Below are positions 32,074 to 41,012 of a DNA stretch of 64,000 nucleotides, piece by piece. The notes under the pieces were generated by a model, which saw only the letters and a program-made list of their open reading frames with translations, searched no databases and was not told the origin of the DNA. The position numbers were made by a program, and so were the translations under genes. This DNA comes from Sphingomonas taxi (lineage in GTDB: Bacteria > Pseudomonadota > Alphaproteobacteria > Sphingomonadales > Sphingomonadaceae): contig NZ_CP009571.1 of the NCBI RefSeq assembly GCF_000764535.1, forward strand, positions 3,095,001 to 3,159,000, given 5' to 3'. The first letter of the stretch is position 1. Each line of letters opens with the position of its first letter.

Positions 32074-32116
32074 CGACGGCTTGTTCCCGCCCGCGCGCTG
32101 GCGTAGCGGCAGGCGT

Positions 32117-32698
32117 ATGAAACGCCTCGCTATCTATTGCGGCTCGGCCACGCCGTCCGACCCCGTCTACATCGACTCCGCGCGCGCGATCGGCCGGACG
32201 CTCGCCGAGCGCGGCATCGGCGTCGTCTATGGCGGCGGCCGGCTCGGGCTGATGGGCGCGGTCGCCGATGGCGCGCTGGCGGCGGGCGGCGAGGTGATCG
32301 GCGTGATCCCGCAGGCGCTGGTCGATGCCGAGGTCGCGCATCGCGGCCTCACCGAGCTGCACGTCGTCGCCGGCATGCATGCGCGCAAGGCGGCGTTCAC
32401 CGATCTCGCCGATGGATTCGTCACCATCCCCGGCGGCACCGGCACGATGGACGAATTGTGGGAGGCGCTGAGCTGGGCGCAGCTCGGCTATCACGCCGAT
32501 CCGGTCGGATTGCTCAACGTCGCGGGCTATTACGATCACCTGATCGCCTTCTGGGAGAAATCGGCAGAGGTCGGGTTCCTGCGACCGCAGCATCGCAACC
32601 TGCTGATCGTCGACGACACGCTCGACGGCCTGCTGACCAAGATGGCCGCGCACGTGCCGACGCAGCCGATCGTGCGGATGAAGACGTCTGACCTCTAG
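32117..32698 (+). CDS. LOG family protein (cytokinin phosphoribohydrolase-like)
   Basis: A 193-residue Rossmann-like protein of the TIGR00730/LOG family. It starts MKRLAIYCGSATPSDPVYID, continues GVVYGGGRLGLMGAVADGAL, and has the diagnostic PGGTGTMDELWEALSWAQLG motif. Members hydrolyse nucleotide 5'-monophosphates to base and ribose phosphate. In bacteria this is often general AMP nucleosidase activity rather than hormone synthesis. Start chosen at MKRLAIYCGS; an upstream in-frame ATG would add an unconserved Arg-rich leader. Its 3' end probably overlaps the start of the phytoene/squalene synthase gene. Confidence 0.93.
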   Translation: MKRLAIYCGSATPSDPVYIDSARAIGRTLAERGIGVVYGGGRLGLMGAVADGALAAGGEVIGVIPQALVDAEVAHRGLTELHVVAGMHARKAAFTDLADGFVTIPGGTGTMDELWEALSWAQLGYHADPVGLLNVAGYYDHLIAFWEKSAEVGFLRPQHRNLLIVDDTLDGLLTKMAAHVPTQPIVRMKTSDL

Positions 32699-33638
32699 CG
32701 CCGGCCCGACGCGCGACGCGATCGTCGCCACCGCGCACGAGTCCATCGCGCGCGGCTCGAAGAGCTTCGCTGCGGCAAGCCTGTTGTTCGATCGTGCGAC
32801 GCGCGAGCGCGCGTGGCTGCTCTACGCCTGGTGCCGCGCCTGCGACGACATCGCCGACGGGCAGGATCACGGCCACACCATGTCGGTGGTCGAGGACGCA
32901 CCCGAGCGCGTCGCGGCGATGGCGGCGCTGACCGACGCGGCGCTCGCCGGGCAGGTGATCGGCGTGCCGGCGTTCGACGCGCTGCGCATCGTTACCGCCG
33001 AGACGCGGCTGCCGGCGCGGTTCGCGCACGATCTGATCGAGGGATTCCGGCTCGACGGCGCGGGGTGGCGGCCGAAGACCGAGGATGACCTGCTGACCTA
33101 TTGCTATCATGTCGCCGGTGTCGTCGGCTGCATGATGGCGATCATTATGGGGGTGGCACCCGACGACGAGGCGGTGCTCGACCGCGCCTGCGACCTCGGG
33201 CTGGCGTTCCAGCTCGCCAATATCGCGCGCGATCTCGACGAGGATGCGCAGGCGGGGCGCTGCTATCTGCCGACCGACTGGCTCGACGAGATGGGCATTC
33301 CGCCCGGTGCCGTGATGGCGGCCGAGCACCGGCCGGCGCTGGCGATCCTCGCGCGGCGGCTGACCGATCGCGCCGCGCAGTTCGAGGCGAGCGCGCGGAT
33401 GGGGACGCGGGCGCTGTCGTTCCGTTCGGCCTGGGCGGTGCTGGCGGCGGCGCAGATCTATGGCGCGATCGGCCGCAAGGTCGCGGTGCGTGGCGAGCAT
33501 GCGTGGGACGCGCGGGTGACGACGTCCAAGGGGGAGAAGCTGCGCTTCATCGCACGTGCGGCGGTCGAAGCGCGGGGGCGGATAAAGATGATCGAGGTGC
33601 CGCGCGATCCGGGATTGTGGCGGCGGCCGATCCGATAA
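32688..33638 (+). CDS. crtB: Phytoene/squalene synthase family protein, atypical start
   Basis: A head-to-head prenyl transferase giving phytoene or squalene-type products, the first committed step of carotenoid or hopanoid synthesis. Motifs: ARGSKSFAAASLLFDRATRE, a first Asp-rich site CDDIADGQDHG, QLANIARDLDEDAQAGRCYL (second Asp-rich site) and LPTDWLDEMGI. Conserved sequence (IARGSKSFAAAS) extends upstream of the first TTG at 32784. No ATG or GTG occurs in that frame before a stop at 32679-32681. I therefore place the start at CTG 32688, overlapping the LOG gene by 11 bases, giving about 316 residues. The symbol is by family only, since squalene synthase activity is not excluded. Confidence 0.85.
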   Translation: MTSSAGPTRDAIVATAHESIARGSKSFAAASLLFDRATRERAWLLYAWCRACDDIADGQDHGHTMSVVEDAPERVAAMAALTDAALAGQVIGVPAFDALRIVTAETRLPARFAHDLIEGFRLDGAGWRPKTEDDLLTYCYHVAGVVGCMMAIIMGVAPDDEAVLDRACDLGLAFQLANIARDLDEDAQAGRCYLPTDWLDEMGIPPGAVMAAEHRPALAILARRLTDRAAQFEASARMGTRALSFRSAWAVLAAAQIYGAIGRKVAVRGEHAWDARVTTSKGEKLRFIARAAVEARGRIKMIEVPRDPGLWRRPIR

Positions 33639-33660
33639 CGTCAGACCGAAATCAGCCATC

Positions 33661-33722
33661 CGTGCTGAGCTTGTCGAAGCACCGGGAGTCTCACGCCCTT
33701 TGACAGGCTCAGGGCAAACGGG
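33661..33722. repeat. REP-like inverted repeat, copy 4
   Basis: CGTGCTGAGCTTGTCGAAGC pairs imperfectly with CCCTTTGACAGGCTCAGGGC. The arms are more diverged than in other copies. It lies between the convergent 3' ends of the prenyl synthase gene and the small 76-residue gene. Confidence 0.75.
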
Positions 33723-33753
33723 GTTTCGAGTCCCGGCATTACCCAGACGAGCG

Positions 33754-33984
33754 TTACGACCGCTTCGCCTTGCTCTCGGCCTTAGCCACCTGCGCGCCTT
33801 CGGTCCGGCACGCCGCGCCGATCATTGGATAGGGCACGTCGGTGTTGCGCGCGAGCTGGTCGGGCAGCGCCGCACGGCATTGCGCCATCGAGCTATAATG
33901 CGTCGGCACGATCCGCGCCTCGGCGCACTGGACGTTGCCGTCCGCGCAGCCCATGATCGCCATGACGTAGAACAACGGTTCCAT
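33754..33984 (-). CDS. Small hypothetical protein
   Basis: A 76-residue protein, MEPLFYVMAIMGCADGNVQC, then EARIVPTHYSSMAQCRAAL and a Lys-rich tail. Four cysteines suggest disulfides or a metal site. The first 10-12 residues are hydrophobic and could be a short export signal, but this is uncertain. I recognise no named family, though the composition and a start that fits the divergent arrangement with the ABC transporter suggest a real gene. No function can be assigned. Confidence 0.6.
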   Translation of the reverse strand: MEPLFYVMAIMGCADGNVQCAEARIVPTHYSSMAQCRAALPDQLARNTDVPYPMIGAACRTEGAQVAKAESKAKRS

Positions 33985-34080
33985 GATCGCCTCGCTTCCA
34001 CGGGGTAAAATCCGTGGCGGGCGCATTATGTTCCGCCCGGTCGCTTTCGCGTGGAGGGCCGAGCACTTACATGAGGCGCA

Positions 34081-35925
34081 ATGCCTCCCGTCGATCCGAC
34101 CAGCCACACCCGCGCCGACCAGCCCCTGTTGCCGACGCTGCGCCGCTTCCTGCCCTATCTCTGGCCCGCGGGTCAGGCGGGGCTGAAGGCGCGGATCGTC
34201 GGGGCGATGACGCTCGTCGTGATGAGCAAGATCGTCCAGGTGTTCGGTGCCGCCTATACGCTCAAATATGCGGTCGACCGGATGGCGATCGGCGACCGCG
34301 GCGTCGCGACGATCGTGATCCTGCTGGTGGTCGGCTATGCCGCCTCGCGCTTCGCGACGACGCTGTTCGACAACCTCCGCAACGCGGTGTTCGAGCGCGT
34401 CGGGCAGGATGCGACGCGGCGGCTGGCGGCGAACGTCTTCCGCCACCTGCACGGCCTGTCGCTGCGCTTCCACCTCGAACGACGCACCGGCGCGGTCACC
34501 AAGGTGGTCGAGCGCGGCACCAAGAGCATCGACACGATGCTCTATTTCCTGCTGTTCAACATCGCGCCGACCGTGCTCGAACTGGCGATGGTGCTCGGCA
34601 TCTTCTGGCACAGCTTCGGCTGGCCGCTGGTCGCCGCGACGGTGGCCATGGTCGCGATCTACATCCTGTTCACGCAGCGGGTGACTGACTGGCGCAACGC
34701 GTTGCGTGCGCAGATGAACGACCTCGACACCGGTGCGGTCGCGCATGCGGTCGATTCGCTGCTCAACTTCGAAACGGTCAAATATTTCGGCGCCGAGGAG
34801 CGCGAGGCACGGCGCTACGATTCGGCGATCTCGGCCTATGCCGCGGCGGCGACCAAGTCGGAGAACAGCCTCGCCTGGCTCAACGTCGGGCAGGCGCTGA
34901 TCACCAATTTGATGCTCGGCGCCGGCATGGCCTATGTCGCCTGGGGCTGGAGCCGCGGCAGCTTCTCGGCGGGCGACGTTGTGTTCGTCTCGACCTTGCT
35001 GTCGCAGCTGTTCCGGCCGCTCGACCTGCTCGGCATGGTCTATCGCACGATCCGTCAGGGGGTGATCGACATGGCGAGCATGTTCGCGCTGATCGACACG
35101 CCCGCCGAGGTGGTCGACGCCCCCGGTGCGAAACCGCTGGCCATCGCCAAGGGCCATGTCCGCTTCGAGGGCGTGCGCTTCGGCTACGACCCCGGTCGCG
35201 AGATCCTGAAAGGGCTCGACCTCGACGTGCCGGCAGGCAGCACGCTGGCGGTGGTCGGGCCGTCGGGCGCGGGGAAGTCGACGCTGGCGCGGCTGATGTA
35301 CCGTTTCTACGACGTCGCCGAGGGCCGGATCACGATCGACGGCCAGGATATCCGCGATGTCCAGCAGGCGAGTCTGCGCGCCGCGATCGGCATCGTCCCG
35401 CAGGACACCGTGCTGTTCAACGACACGATCGGCTATAATATCGCCTACGGCCGCGAGGGCGCGGGCCGCGCCGAGGTCGAGGCGGCGGCGGCGGGCGCGG
35501 CGATCGCCGGCTTCATCGAGCGCCAGCCCGAAGGCTATGACGCGCGTGTCGGCGAGCGCGGGCTCAAATTGTCGGGCGGCGAGAAGCAGCGCGTCGCGAT
35601 CGCGCGCACCTTGCTCAAGAACCCGCCGATCCTGATCCTCGACGAGGCGACGAGCGCGCTCGACAGCCGCACCGAGGCGGAGATCCTCGACACGCTGGAA
35701 GCGATCGAGCGCGGCCGCACGACGATCGTCATCGCGCACCGCCTGTCGACGGTGATCCACGCCGACCAGATCGTCGTGCTCGACGGCGGCCATGTCGCCG
35801 AGCGCGGCACGCATGCCGAACTGCTGCGGCTGGGCGGCGTCTATGCCGAAATGTGGGCGCGTCAGGCGCAGGAGCAGGACGAGGACGTGCCGGGCGCCAG
35901 CGAGGGCGCGCTCGCGGCGGAATGA
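34081..35925 (+). CDS. Atm1-like ABC exporter (fused permease-ATPase)
   Basis: A 614-residue half-transporter with six predicted membrane helices (about residues 35-320) and a C-terminal ATPase. Visible are Walker A GPSGAGKST (about 393-401), the signature LKLSGGEKQRVAIARTLLK, and Walker B PPILILDEATSALDSRTEAE with the H-loop IVIAHRLSTVI. The permease residues NLRNAVFERVGQDATRR and LHGLSLRFHLERRTGAVTKV are characteristic of the Atm1/HMT1 group, which export glutathione- or sulfur-containing compounds in Fe-S and metal homeostasis. It works as a homodimer. Divergent from the small hypothetical gene; recQ follows 49 bases later. Confidence 0.93.
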   Translation: MPPVDPTSHTRADQPLLPTLRRFLPYLWPAGQAGLKARIVGAMTLVVMSKIVQVFGAAYTLKYAVDRMAIGDRGVATIVILLVVGYAASRFATTLFDNLRNAVFERVGQDATRRLAANVFRHLHGLSLRFHLERRTGAVTKVVERGTKSIDTMLYFLLFNIAPTVLELAMVLGIFWHSFGWPLVAATVAMVAIYILFTQRVTDWRNALRAQMNDLDTGAVAHAVDSLLNFETVKYFGAEEREARRYDSAISAYAAAATKSENSLAWLNVGQALITNLMLGAGMAYVAWGWSRGSFSAGDVVFVSTLLSQLFRPLDLLGMVYRTIRQGVIDMASMFALIDTPAEVVDAPGAKPLAIAKGHVRFEGVRFGYDPGREILKGLDLDVPAGSTLAVVGPSGAGKSTLARLMYRFYDVAEGRITIDGQDIRDVQQASLRAAIGIVPQDTVLFNDTIGYNIAYGREGAGRAEVEAAAAGAAIAGFIERQPEGYDARVGERGLKLSGGEKQRVAIARTLLKNPPILILDEATSALDSRTEAEILDTLEAIERGRTTIVIAHRLSTVIHADQIVVLDGGHVAERGTHAELLRLGGVYAEMWARQAQEQDEDVPGASEGALAAE

Positions 35926-35929
35926 GGCG

Positions 35930-35960
35930 GGCGCGGGTCGACGCTGGCGGCCCCCGCGCC
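35930..35960. terminator. Possible hairpin between ABC exporter and recQ
   Basis: GGCGCGGG (35930-35937) and CCCGCGCC (35953-35960) can form an 8-base stem with a 15-base loop just after the exporter stop and before recQ. No T tract follows, so it may only attenuate. Confidence 0.3.
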
Positions 35961-35974
35961 TACATGGCGCGGTG

Positions 35975-37747
35975 ATGATCCCCGATCCCCTGCCCACCCT
36001 GTCGCGCGTCTTCGGCTTTCCTGCGTTCCGTGGCGTGCAGGAGGATGTCGTCACCCGCGTGCTGGCGGGGCAGCGGACGCTCGGCGTGATGCCGACGGGT
36101 GCGGGCAAGTCGCTCTGCTACCAATTGCCGTCGGTGATGATGGAGGGGACGTGCGTCGTCGTCTCGCCGCTGATCGCGCTGATGCACGATCAGCTCCGCG
36201 CCGCCGAGGCGGTGGGGATCCGCGCCGCGACGCTGACCAGCGCCGACCAGAATCGCGCCGAGTCGATCGCGCGCTTCCGCGCCGGCGAGCTCGACCTGCT
36301 CTATATCGCGCCCGAGCGCGCCTCGACCGGCCATTTCCGCGAGCTGCTGGCGAGCGCGAAGCTCAGCCTGTTCGCGATCGACGAGGCGCATTGCGTCAGC
36401 GAATGGGGCCACGATTTCCGCCCCGATTACCGGTTGCTCGCGCCGCTGATGGATGCGTTTCCGGAGGTGCCGCGGCTGGCGCTGACCGCGACCGCCGACG
36501 CGCATACCCGCAGCGACATCCTGCAGCAGCTCGGCATTCCGGCGGACGGGCTGATCGTCTCGGGGTTCGACCGGCCCAATATCCGCTATGCGATCACCCC
36601 CAAGGCGAACACCACCAAGCAGATCGCCGACGTCATCGCCGCCACCCCCGGCCCCGGCATCGTCTATGCGCAGACCCGCGCCGCGACCGAGAAGCTCGCC
36701 GAGGCCTTGGGCCGCACCGGGCGGCCGACGCGCGCCTATCATGCCGGGCTCGACGCGCATATCCGCCAGAAGAACCAGGCGGATTTCGTCGCGTCGGAGG
36801 ATATGGTGATCTGCGCGACGGTGGCGTTCGGCATGGGGATCGACAAGCCCGACGTCCGCTTCGTCGCGCATGCCGGGCTGCCCAAGTCGATCGAGGCTTA
36901 TTATCAGGAGACCGGTCGCGCCGGCCGCGACGGCGATCCGGCGGTGGCGCATCTGTTCTGGGGCGCCGAGGATTTCGCCCGCGCCCGCCAGCGGATCGGC
37001 GAGGTCGAGCCGGAGCGGCAGGCGGGCGAGCGCACGCGGCTGGCGGCGCTCGGCGCGCTGGTCGAGACGGCGGGTTGCCGCCGCCGCATCCTGCTCAAAC
37101 ATTTCGGCGAGGACCGGCAGGAGGATTGCGGCAATTGCGACAATTGCCTCGGGTCGCCCGATGCGGTCGACGCGACGCAGACCGCGATGAAATTCCTCTC
37201 CGCGGTGTTCCGTACCGGTCAGATGTTCGGCGTCGGCTATGTTGAACAGGTGCTGCTCGGCCAGTCGACCGAGCGCAGCGTCGATCGCGGGCATGAATCG
37301 CTGTCGGTCTGGGGCATCGTCGACGGCGAGGAAGCGGCGCTGATCAAGCCGGTGGCGCGCGCGCTGCTGCTGCGCGACGCGCTGCGCACCAATGCGCATG
37401 GCGGGCTGGAATTCGGCCCCGGCGCGCGGCCGATCCTCAAGGAGGGGCAGCAGGTGATGCTGGTGGTGCCGCCCAAGCGCGCGCGCGGTGGCCGCAAGCG
37501 CGATGCCGGCGTCGCGGCCAATCCGGCGGACAATCCGCTGTTCGAGGCGCTGCGGACCTGCCGCCGCGACCTCGCCAAGGAGGCGGGCGTGCCGCCCTAT
37601 GTGATCTTCCACGATTCGGTGCTGCGCGAGATGGCGGCGCAGCGGCCGGGCAGCCGCGCCGAGCTGATGCATCTGTCGGGCATCGGCGCGCGCAAGCTGG
37701 AGGCCTATGGCGACGCCTTCCTCGACGTGATCCGGTCGCACGGCTGA
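35975..37747 (+). CDS. recQ: ATP-dependent DNA helicase RecQ
   Basis: RecQ is a 3'-5' DNA helicase in recombinational repair. The 590-residue protein has the helicase core (TLGVMPTGAGKSLCYQLPSV, FAIDEAHCVSEWGHDFRPDY, LALTATAD, and the C-terminal QETGRAGRDGDPAVAHLFW), the RQC zinc site (CRRRILLKHFGEDRQEDCGN, then CDNC), a winged helix, and an HRDC domain at the end (LRTCRRDLAKEAGVPPYVIF, LSGIGARKLEAYGDAFL). All parts look intact. Start at ATG 35975 next to an in-frame GTG at 35972. Confidence 0.97.
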   Translation: MIPDPLPTLSRVFGFPAFRGVQEDVVTRVLAGQRTLGVMPTGAGKSLCYQLPSVMMEGTCVVVSPLIALMHDQLRAAEAVGIRAATLTSADQNRAESIARFRAGELDLLYIAPERASTGHFRELLASAKLSLFAIDEAHCVSEWGHDFRPDYRLLAPLMDAFPEVPRLALTATADAHTRSDILQQLGIPADGLIVSGFDRPNIRYAITPKANTTKQIADVIAATPGPGIVYAQTRAATEKLAEALGRTGRPTRAYHAGLDAHIRQKNQADFVASEDMVICATVAFGMGIDKPDVRFVAHAGLPKSIEAYYQETGRAGRDGDPAVAHLFWGAEDFARARQRIGEVEPERQAGERTRLAALGALVETAGCRRRILLKHFGEDRQEDCGNCDNCLGSPDAVDATQTAMKFLSAVFRTGQMFGVGYVEQVLLGQSTERSVDRGHESLSVWGIVDGEEAALIKPVARALLLRDALRTNAHGGLEFGPGARPILKEGQQVMLVVPPKRARGGRKRDAGVAANPADNPLFEALRTCRRDLAKEAGVPPYVIFHDSVLREMAAQRPGSRAELMHLSGIGARKLEAYGDAFLDVIRSHG

Positions 37748-37837
37748 TCTGCCGTCGGTTAAGAAACCCCGTACAAAACCCGTGGAAACGCGACCAAAAT
37801 AGCTGACGTATCTCGACCGATCGCGTAATGGGACCGG

Positions 37838-38272
37838 ATGGCCGACATTCGCAGCATCAACGACCGGATCAGCGTCGCTCCGCAGATCGCTCCCGAGGAT
37901 ATCGCGGCGATCAAGGCGGCGGGTTTCGTCGCGATCGTCAACAACCGTCCGGATGACGAGGACAGCGGCCAGCCGAGCGGCGACACGATCCGCGCCGCGG
38001 CGGAGGCGGCGGGGCTCGCCTATAGCGCGATCCCCGTGACGCATGCCGGCTTCTCGCACCCGCAGATCGACGCGATGGCGGCGGCGCTGACCGCGGCGGA
38101 CGGGCCGGTGCTCGCTTATTGCCGGTCGGGGACGCGGAGTTGCAACCTGTGGGCGCTCGCCGCGGCCAAGGCGGGGCGCGATCCCGAGTTGCTCGTCGCG
38201 CAGGCGCGCGGCGCGGGCTACGACCTTGCCGGTATGAAGCCGACGCTGGACGCGCTCGCCGGCGGCGCGTGA
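37838..38272 (+). CDS. Blh-type sulfurtransferase/phosphatase-like protein (TIGR01244)
   Basis: A 144-residue protein of the dual-specificity phosphatase-like Blh family: MADIRSINDRISVAPQIAPE, GFVAIVNNRPDDEDSGQPSG and the P-loop LAYCRSGTRSCNLWALA with the catalytic Cys. Related domains occur fused to beta-lactamase-like persulfide hydrolases, which links the family to sulfide handling, but the substrate here is unknown. Its stop overlaps the next gene's GTG (GTGA), indicating coupling. Confidence 0.9.
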   Translation: MADIRSINDRISVAPQIAPEDIAAIKAAGFVAIVNNRPDDEDSGQPSGDTIRAAAEAAGLAYSAIPVTHAGFSHPQIDAMAAALTAADGPVLAYCRSGTRSCNLWALAAAKAGRDPELLVAQARGAGYDLAGMKPTLDALAGGA

Positions 38273-38703
38273 CGGACGTGACCGATCGGGAGATCTGGAT
38301 CGCGGTCGGCGCGGCCTTGGTCGCGATAGCGGTGACGCTCGGCGTCGTGCTGGCCTTACGCGGTCGCCGCAAGCCGCGGATCGCCAGCCCCGAGGAAGCG
38401 GCGGAGGCGGCCGAGCGCGCGCTGTCGGGTTTCGACACGCAAGGCGCGGTGGTCGGCGCCGATGGCGGCGGCGCGCTGGCGGTCGATCGCGGCGGGCGCG
38501 TCGCGGTGATGACGCGCGACGGCGCGCGGATCGCGGTACGCGAAGTGCCATGGGGGGCGCTGCGCTCGACCGCGGAGGGCATTTTGATCGACACCGGCGA
38601 GCGGAAACTGGGCGCGGTGCTGGTCGCGGGCGTGGATGCGCTCGACGTGCGGCGGCTGGCGCCGGCCGATCTCAAGCGGCTCGTGCCGCATCTGGGACGG
38701 TAG
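38269..38703 (+). CDS. Hypothetical single-pass membrane protein
   Basis: A 144-residue protein with one membrane segment near the start (about residues 8-29, IWIAVGAALVAIAVTLGVVL) followed by RGRRKPR, so the C terminus is probably cytoplasmic. The soluble part (GGRVAVMTRDGARIAVREVP, LIDTGERKLGAVLVAG) looks like a small beta domain. I recognise no named family. Start is a GTG overlapping the preceding stop, with a second GTG three codons later as alternative. It is probably cotranscribed with the Blh-like gene. Confidence 0.75.
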   Translation: MTDVTDREIWIAVGAALVAIAVTLGVVLALRGRRKPRIASPEEAAEAAERALSGFDTQGAVVGADGGGALAVDRGGRVAVMTRDGARIAVREVPWGALRSTAEGILIDTGERKLGAVLVAGVDALDVRRLAPADLKRLVPHLGR

Positions 38704-38936
38704 CGCGCTATCCCTCCCCCTTGCGGGCAGGGCTACGGACATGGCCGTCCGTGTGTTCGGACGACTTCCCAAGGCCACTTCGTCACCCCGGACTCGATCC
38801 GGGGCCCCGCTTCTTCGGACGGGGCGAAGAAGCGGGATGTCGGATCAAGTCCGGCATGACGGGGATATAAGTGCCGTCGCAACATACCAATCAATGATAC
38901 GCGATAGCCCTCCCCCTTGCGGGGGAGGAATTGGGA
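38704..38936. repeat. Composite intergenic repeat
   Basis: A long inverted repeat (CGTCACCCCGGACTCGATCC at 38781 against GGATCAAGTCCGGCATGACG ending 38860) has an inner hairpin (CCCGCTTCTTCG / CGAAGAAGCGGG). It is flanked by near-direct copies of CCTCCCCCTTGCGGG (38713 and 38909). Both types recur in sphingomonad intergenic DNA. No gene is present. It separates two convergent transcription units. Confidence 0.8.
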
Positions 38937-40010
38937 TCACGCCGCTTCGGTCTCGAGCGCCGGATAATCGATGTACCCTTCCGGCCCCTTCGAATACCAG
39001 GTCGCCTGATCGTCCTTGGCGAGCGGTGCGCCGCGGCGCAGGCGCTCGACCAGATCGGGGTTGGCGATGAACTTGCGGCCGAAAGCGATGCCGTCCGCCA
39101 GACCCGAGTCGAGATCGGCCTGCGCGCCCTCCGGCGTATAATCCTGGTTGAGGATCAGCGGCCGCTTGAACACCTCGCGGATCTGCGGGCTGAGCTTGGG
39201 CACGTCGGTGCTGCCGAAGGTGCCGTCGGGCGCCTGTTCGCGCAGTTCGAGGAAGCCGATGCCGAGCGCGTCGAGCGCCGCCGCGGCGGGGACGAAGACG
39301 CTGGCGGGATCGCTGTCGTCGGCGCCCTGCGTCTCGCCGTTCGGCGACAGGCGGATCGAGGTGCGGCCGGCGCCGATCGCGTCGATCACCCGCTCGACCA
39401 CCTCGCGCATGAAGCGGATGCGGTTTTCCGGGCTGCCGCCGTATTCGTCGTCGCGCAAATTGGTGTTGTCGCGCAGGAACTGGTCGATCAGATAGCCATT
39501 CGCGCCATGGATCTGGACGCCGTCGAAGCCGGCGCGCAGCGCATTGGTCGCGGCATCGGCATATTCGTCCTGCGCGCGACGGATATCGTCGATCGTCGCC
39601 GCCTGCGCCTCGGCATAGGGGTTTTCGGGCTTGTGATAGGGCGCGCGCGTCGCCGAGGACGACAGCGGCGTCATGCCGATCACGTCCGGGCGGGCGAGCC
39701 GGCCCATATGCCAGATCTGCGCGACGATCTTGCCGCCGGCCTTGTGCACCGCGGCGGTCACCGGCTTCCACGCCTCGACCTGCGCGTCGGTCCACAGACC
39801 CGGCGCGTTCGGCCAGCCCAGCCCCTGACGGCTGACGCCGGTGCCTTCGGTGATGATCAGGCCGGCGCCGGCGCGCTGGCGGTAATAATCGACCATGATG
39901 TCGGTCGGCACGTGATCGTCGGTCGACCGGCCGCGGGTGAGCGGCGCCATGAGGACGCGGTTGGCGGCGTGAATATCGCCCAGCTGAATGGACTCGAAAA
40001 GGCTCGGCAT
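38937..40010 (-). CDS. Alkene reductase (Old Yellow Enzyme family)
   Basis: A 357-residue FMN-dependent ene-reductase of the NemA/OYE group that reduces activated C=C bonds with NAD(P)H. It has a TIM barrel with MPSLFESIQLGDIHAANRVL, MAPLTRGRSTDDHVPTDIMV, IITEGTGVSRQGLGW, FDGVQIHGANGYLIDQFLRD (substrate His/Asn pair HGAN) and YGGSPENRIRFMREVV, plus FGRKFIANPDLVERLRRGA near the end. The start at MPSLF has a GGGAG ribosome site; four codons upstream is another ATG. It stands alone, divergent from the EamA permease. Confidence 0.95.
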   Translation of the reverse strand: MPSLFESIQLGDIHAANRVLMAPLTRGRSTDDHVPTDIMVDYYRQRAGAGLIITEGTGVSRQGLGWPNAPGLWTDAQVEAWKPVTAAVHKAGGKIVAQIWHMGRLARPDVIGMTPLSSSATRAPYHKPENPYAEAQAATIDDIRRAQDEYADAATNALRAGFDGVQIHGANGYLIDQFLRDNTNLRDDEYGGSPENRIRFMREVVERVIDAIGAGRTSIRLSPNGETQGADDSDPASVFVPAAAALDALGIGFLELREQAPDGTFGSTDVPKLSPQIREVFKRPLILNQDYTPEGAQADLDSGLADGIAFGRKFIANPDLVERLRRGAPLAKDDQATWYSKGPEGYIDYPALETEAA

Positions 40011-40061
40011 AGATGCTCCCAAATGGCCTGACGGACGGGAGATAGGGCGCTACAGGGCGGC

Positions 40062-41012
40062 ATGCATCAGGCTAGGCCCAGAAGAAAAACTGTCGCGGCG
40101 GCAACCTGGCAGGCGCCGGGCGCCGCATTCGTCGCGCTGGTCGTCGCCAATGTCGCGCTCGCCTTCGGGCCGTGGTTCGTCCGGCTCGCCGATGTCGGGC
40201 CGGTTGCCGCCGGCTTCTGGCGGATCGCGCTCGCCATCCCCTTCCTTGCCGGGCTCGCGCTGGCGAGCGGCGGCCGGCCGGCTCGGCTGGGCGCCGGCCT
40301 GTGGGTCATGCTGGCGATCGGCGGCGTCGCCTTCGCCGCCGATCTCGCCAGCTGGCATCTCGGCATCGTCCGCACGACGATGGCCAATGCGACGCTGTTC
40401 GGCAATTCGGCGATCCTGATCTACCCGCTCTACGGCTTCCTTGTCGCCAGGGCGTGGCCGACGCGGACGCAGGGGATCGCGCTGCTGCTCGCCGCGATCG
40501 GCGCGGGGCTGCTGATGGGGCGCTCCTACCAGCTCGATTCGCGCAACCTCGCCGGCGACCTGCTCTGCATCCTCGCCGGCATCCTCTATACGCTCTATAT
40601 CGTGCTGATGGCGCGGGTCCGGCTGGCGATGCGGCCGCTGCCGGCGCTGGCGCTGGCGAGTGCGGCGACCGCGCTGCCGATGCTCGCTTTCGCGCTGCTG
40701 CTGCGCGAGACCGTGATGCCGCAGCATTGGTCGCCGCTCGTCGGCCTCGCCTTGGTCAGCCAGGTGATCGGCCAGGGCTGCATGATCTTCGCGCTCGGCC
40801 GCCTGTCGCCGCTGGTGATCGGCATCGGACTGCTGATCCAGCCGGTGGTGGCGGGCGCGATCGGCTGGGTCGAATATGGCGAGCGATTGCGGGGACCAGA
40901 TTGGGTCGGGGTCGCGTTGGTCGCGCTGGCGTTGGTGCTGGTGCGCCGCGCCGAGGTTGCACCGTCGCGCCGGCGGGCGCAGGAGGCAGCCGTGCAGGAG
41001 ATGGAAGCATGA
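40062..41012 (+). CDS. EamA/DMT-family permease
   Basis: A 316-residue inner-membrane protein with about ten hydrophobic segments arranged as two EamA repeats, such as AFVALVVANVALAFGPWFVR, ILIYPLYGFLVARAWPTRTQ, LLCILAGILYTLYIVLMARV and LSPLVIGIGLLIQPVVAGAI. Members export amino acids, metabolites or drugs; the substrate cannot be inferred. The stop overlaps the ATG of the COQ9-like gene (ATGA), so the two are coupled although functionally unrelated. Confidence 0.9.
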   Translation: MHQARPRRKTVAAATWQAPGAAFVALVVANVALAFGPWFVRLADVGPVAAGFWRIALAIPFLAGLALASGGRPARLGAGLWVMLAIGGVAFAADLASWHLGIVRTTMANATLFGNSAILIYPLYGFLVARAWPTRTQGIALLLAAIGAGLLMGRSYQLDSRNLAGDLLCILAGILYTLYIVLMARVRLAMRPLPALALASAATALPMLAFALLLRETVMPQHWSPLVGLALVSQVIGQGCMIFALGRLSPLVIGIGLLIQPVVAGAIGWVEYGERLRGPDWVGVALVALALVLVRRAEVAPSRRRAQEAAVQEMEA

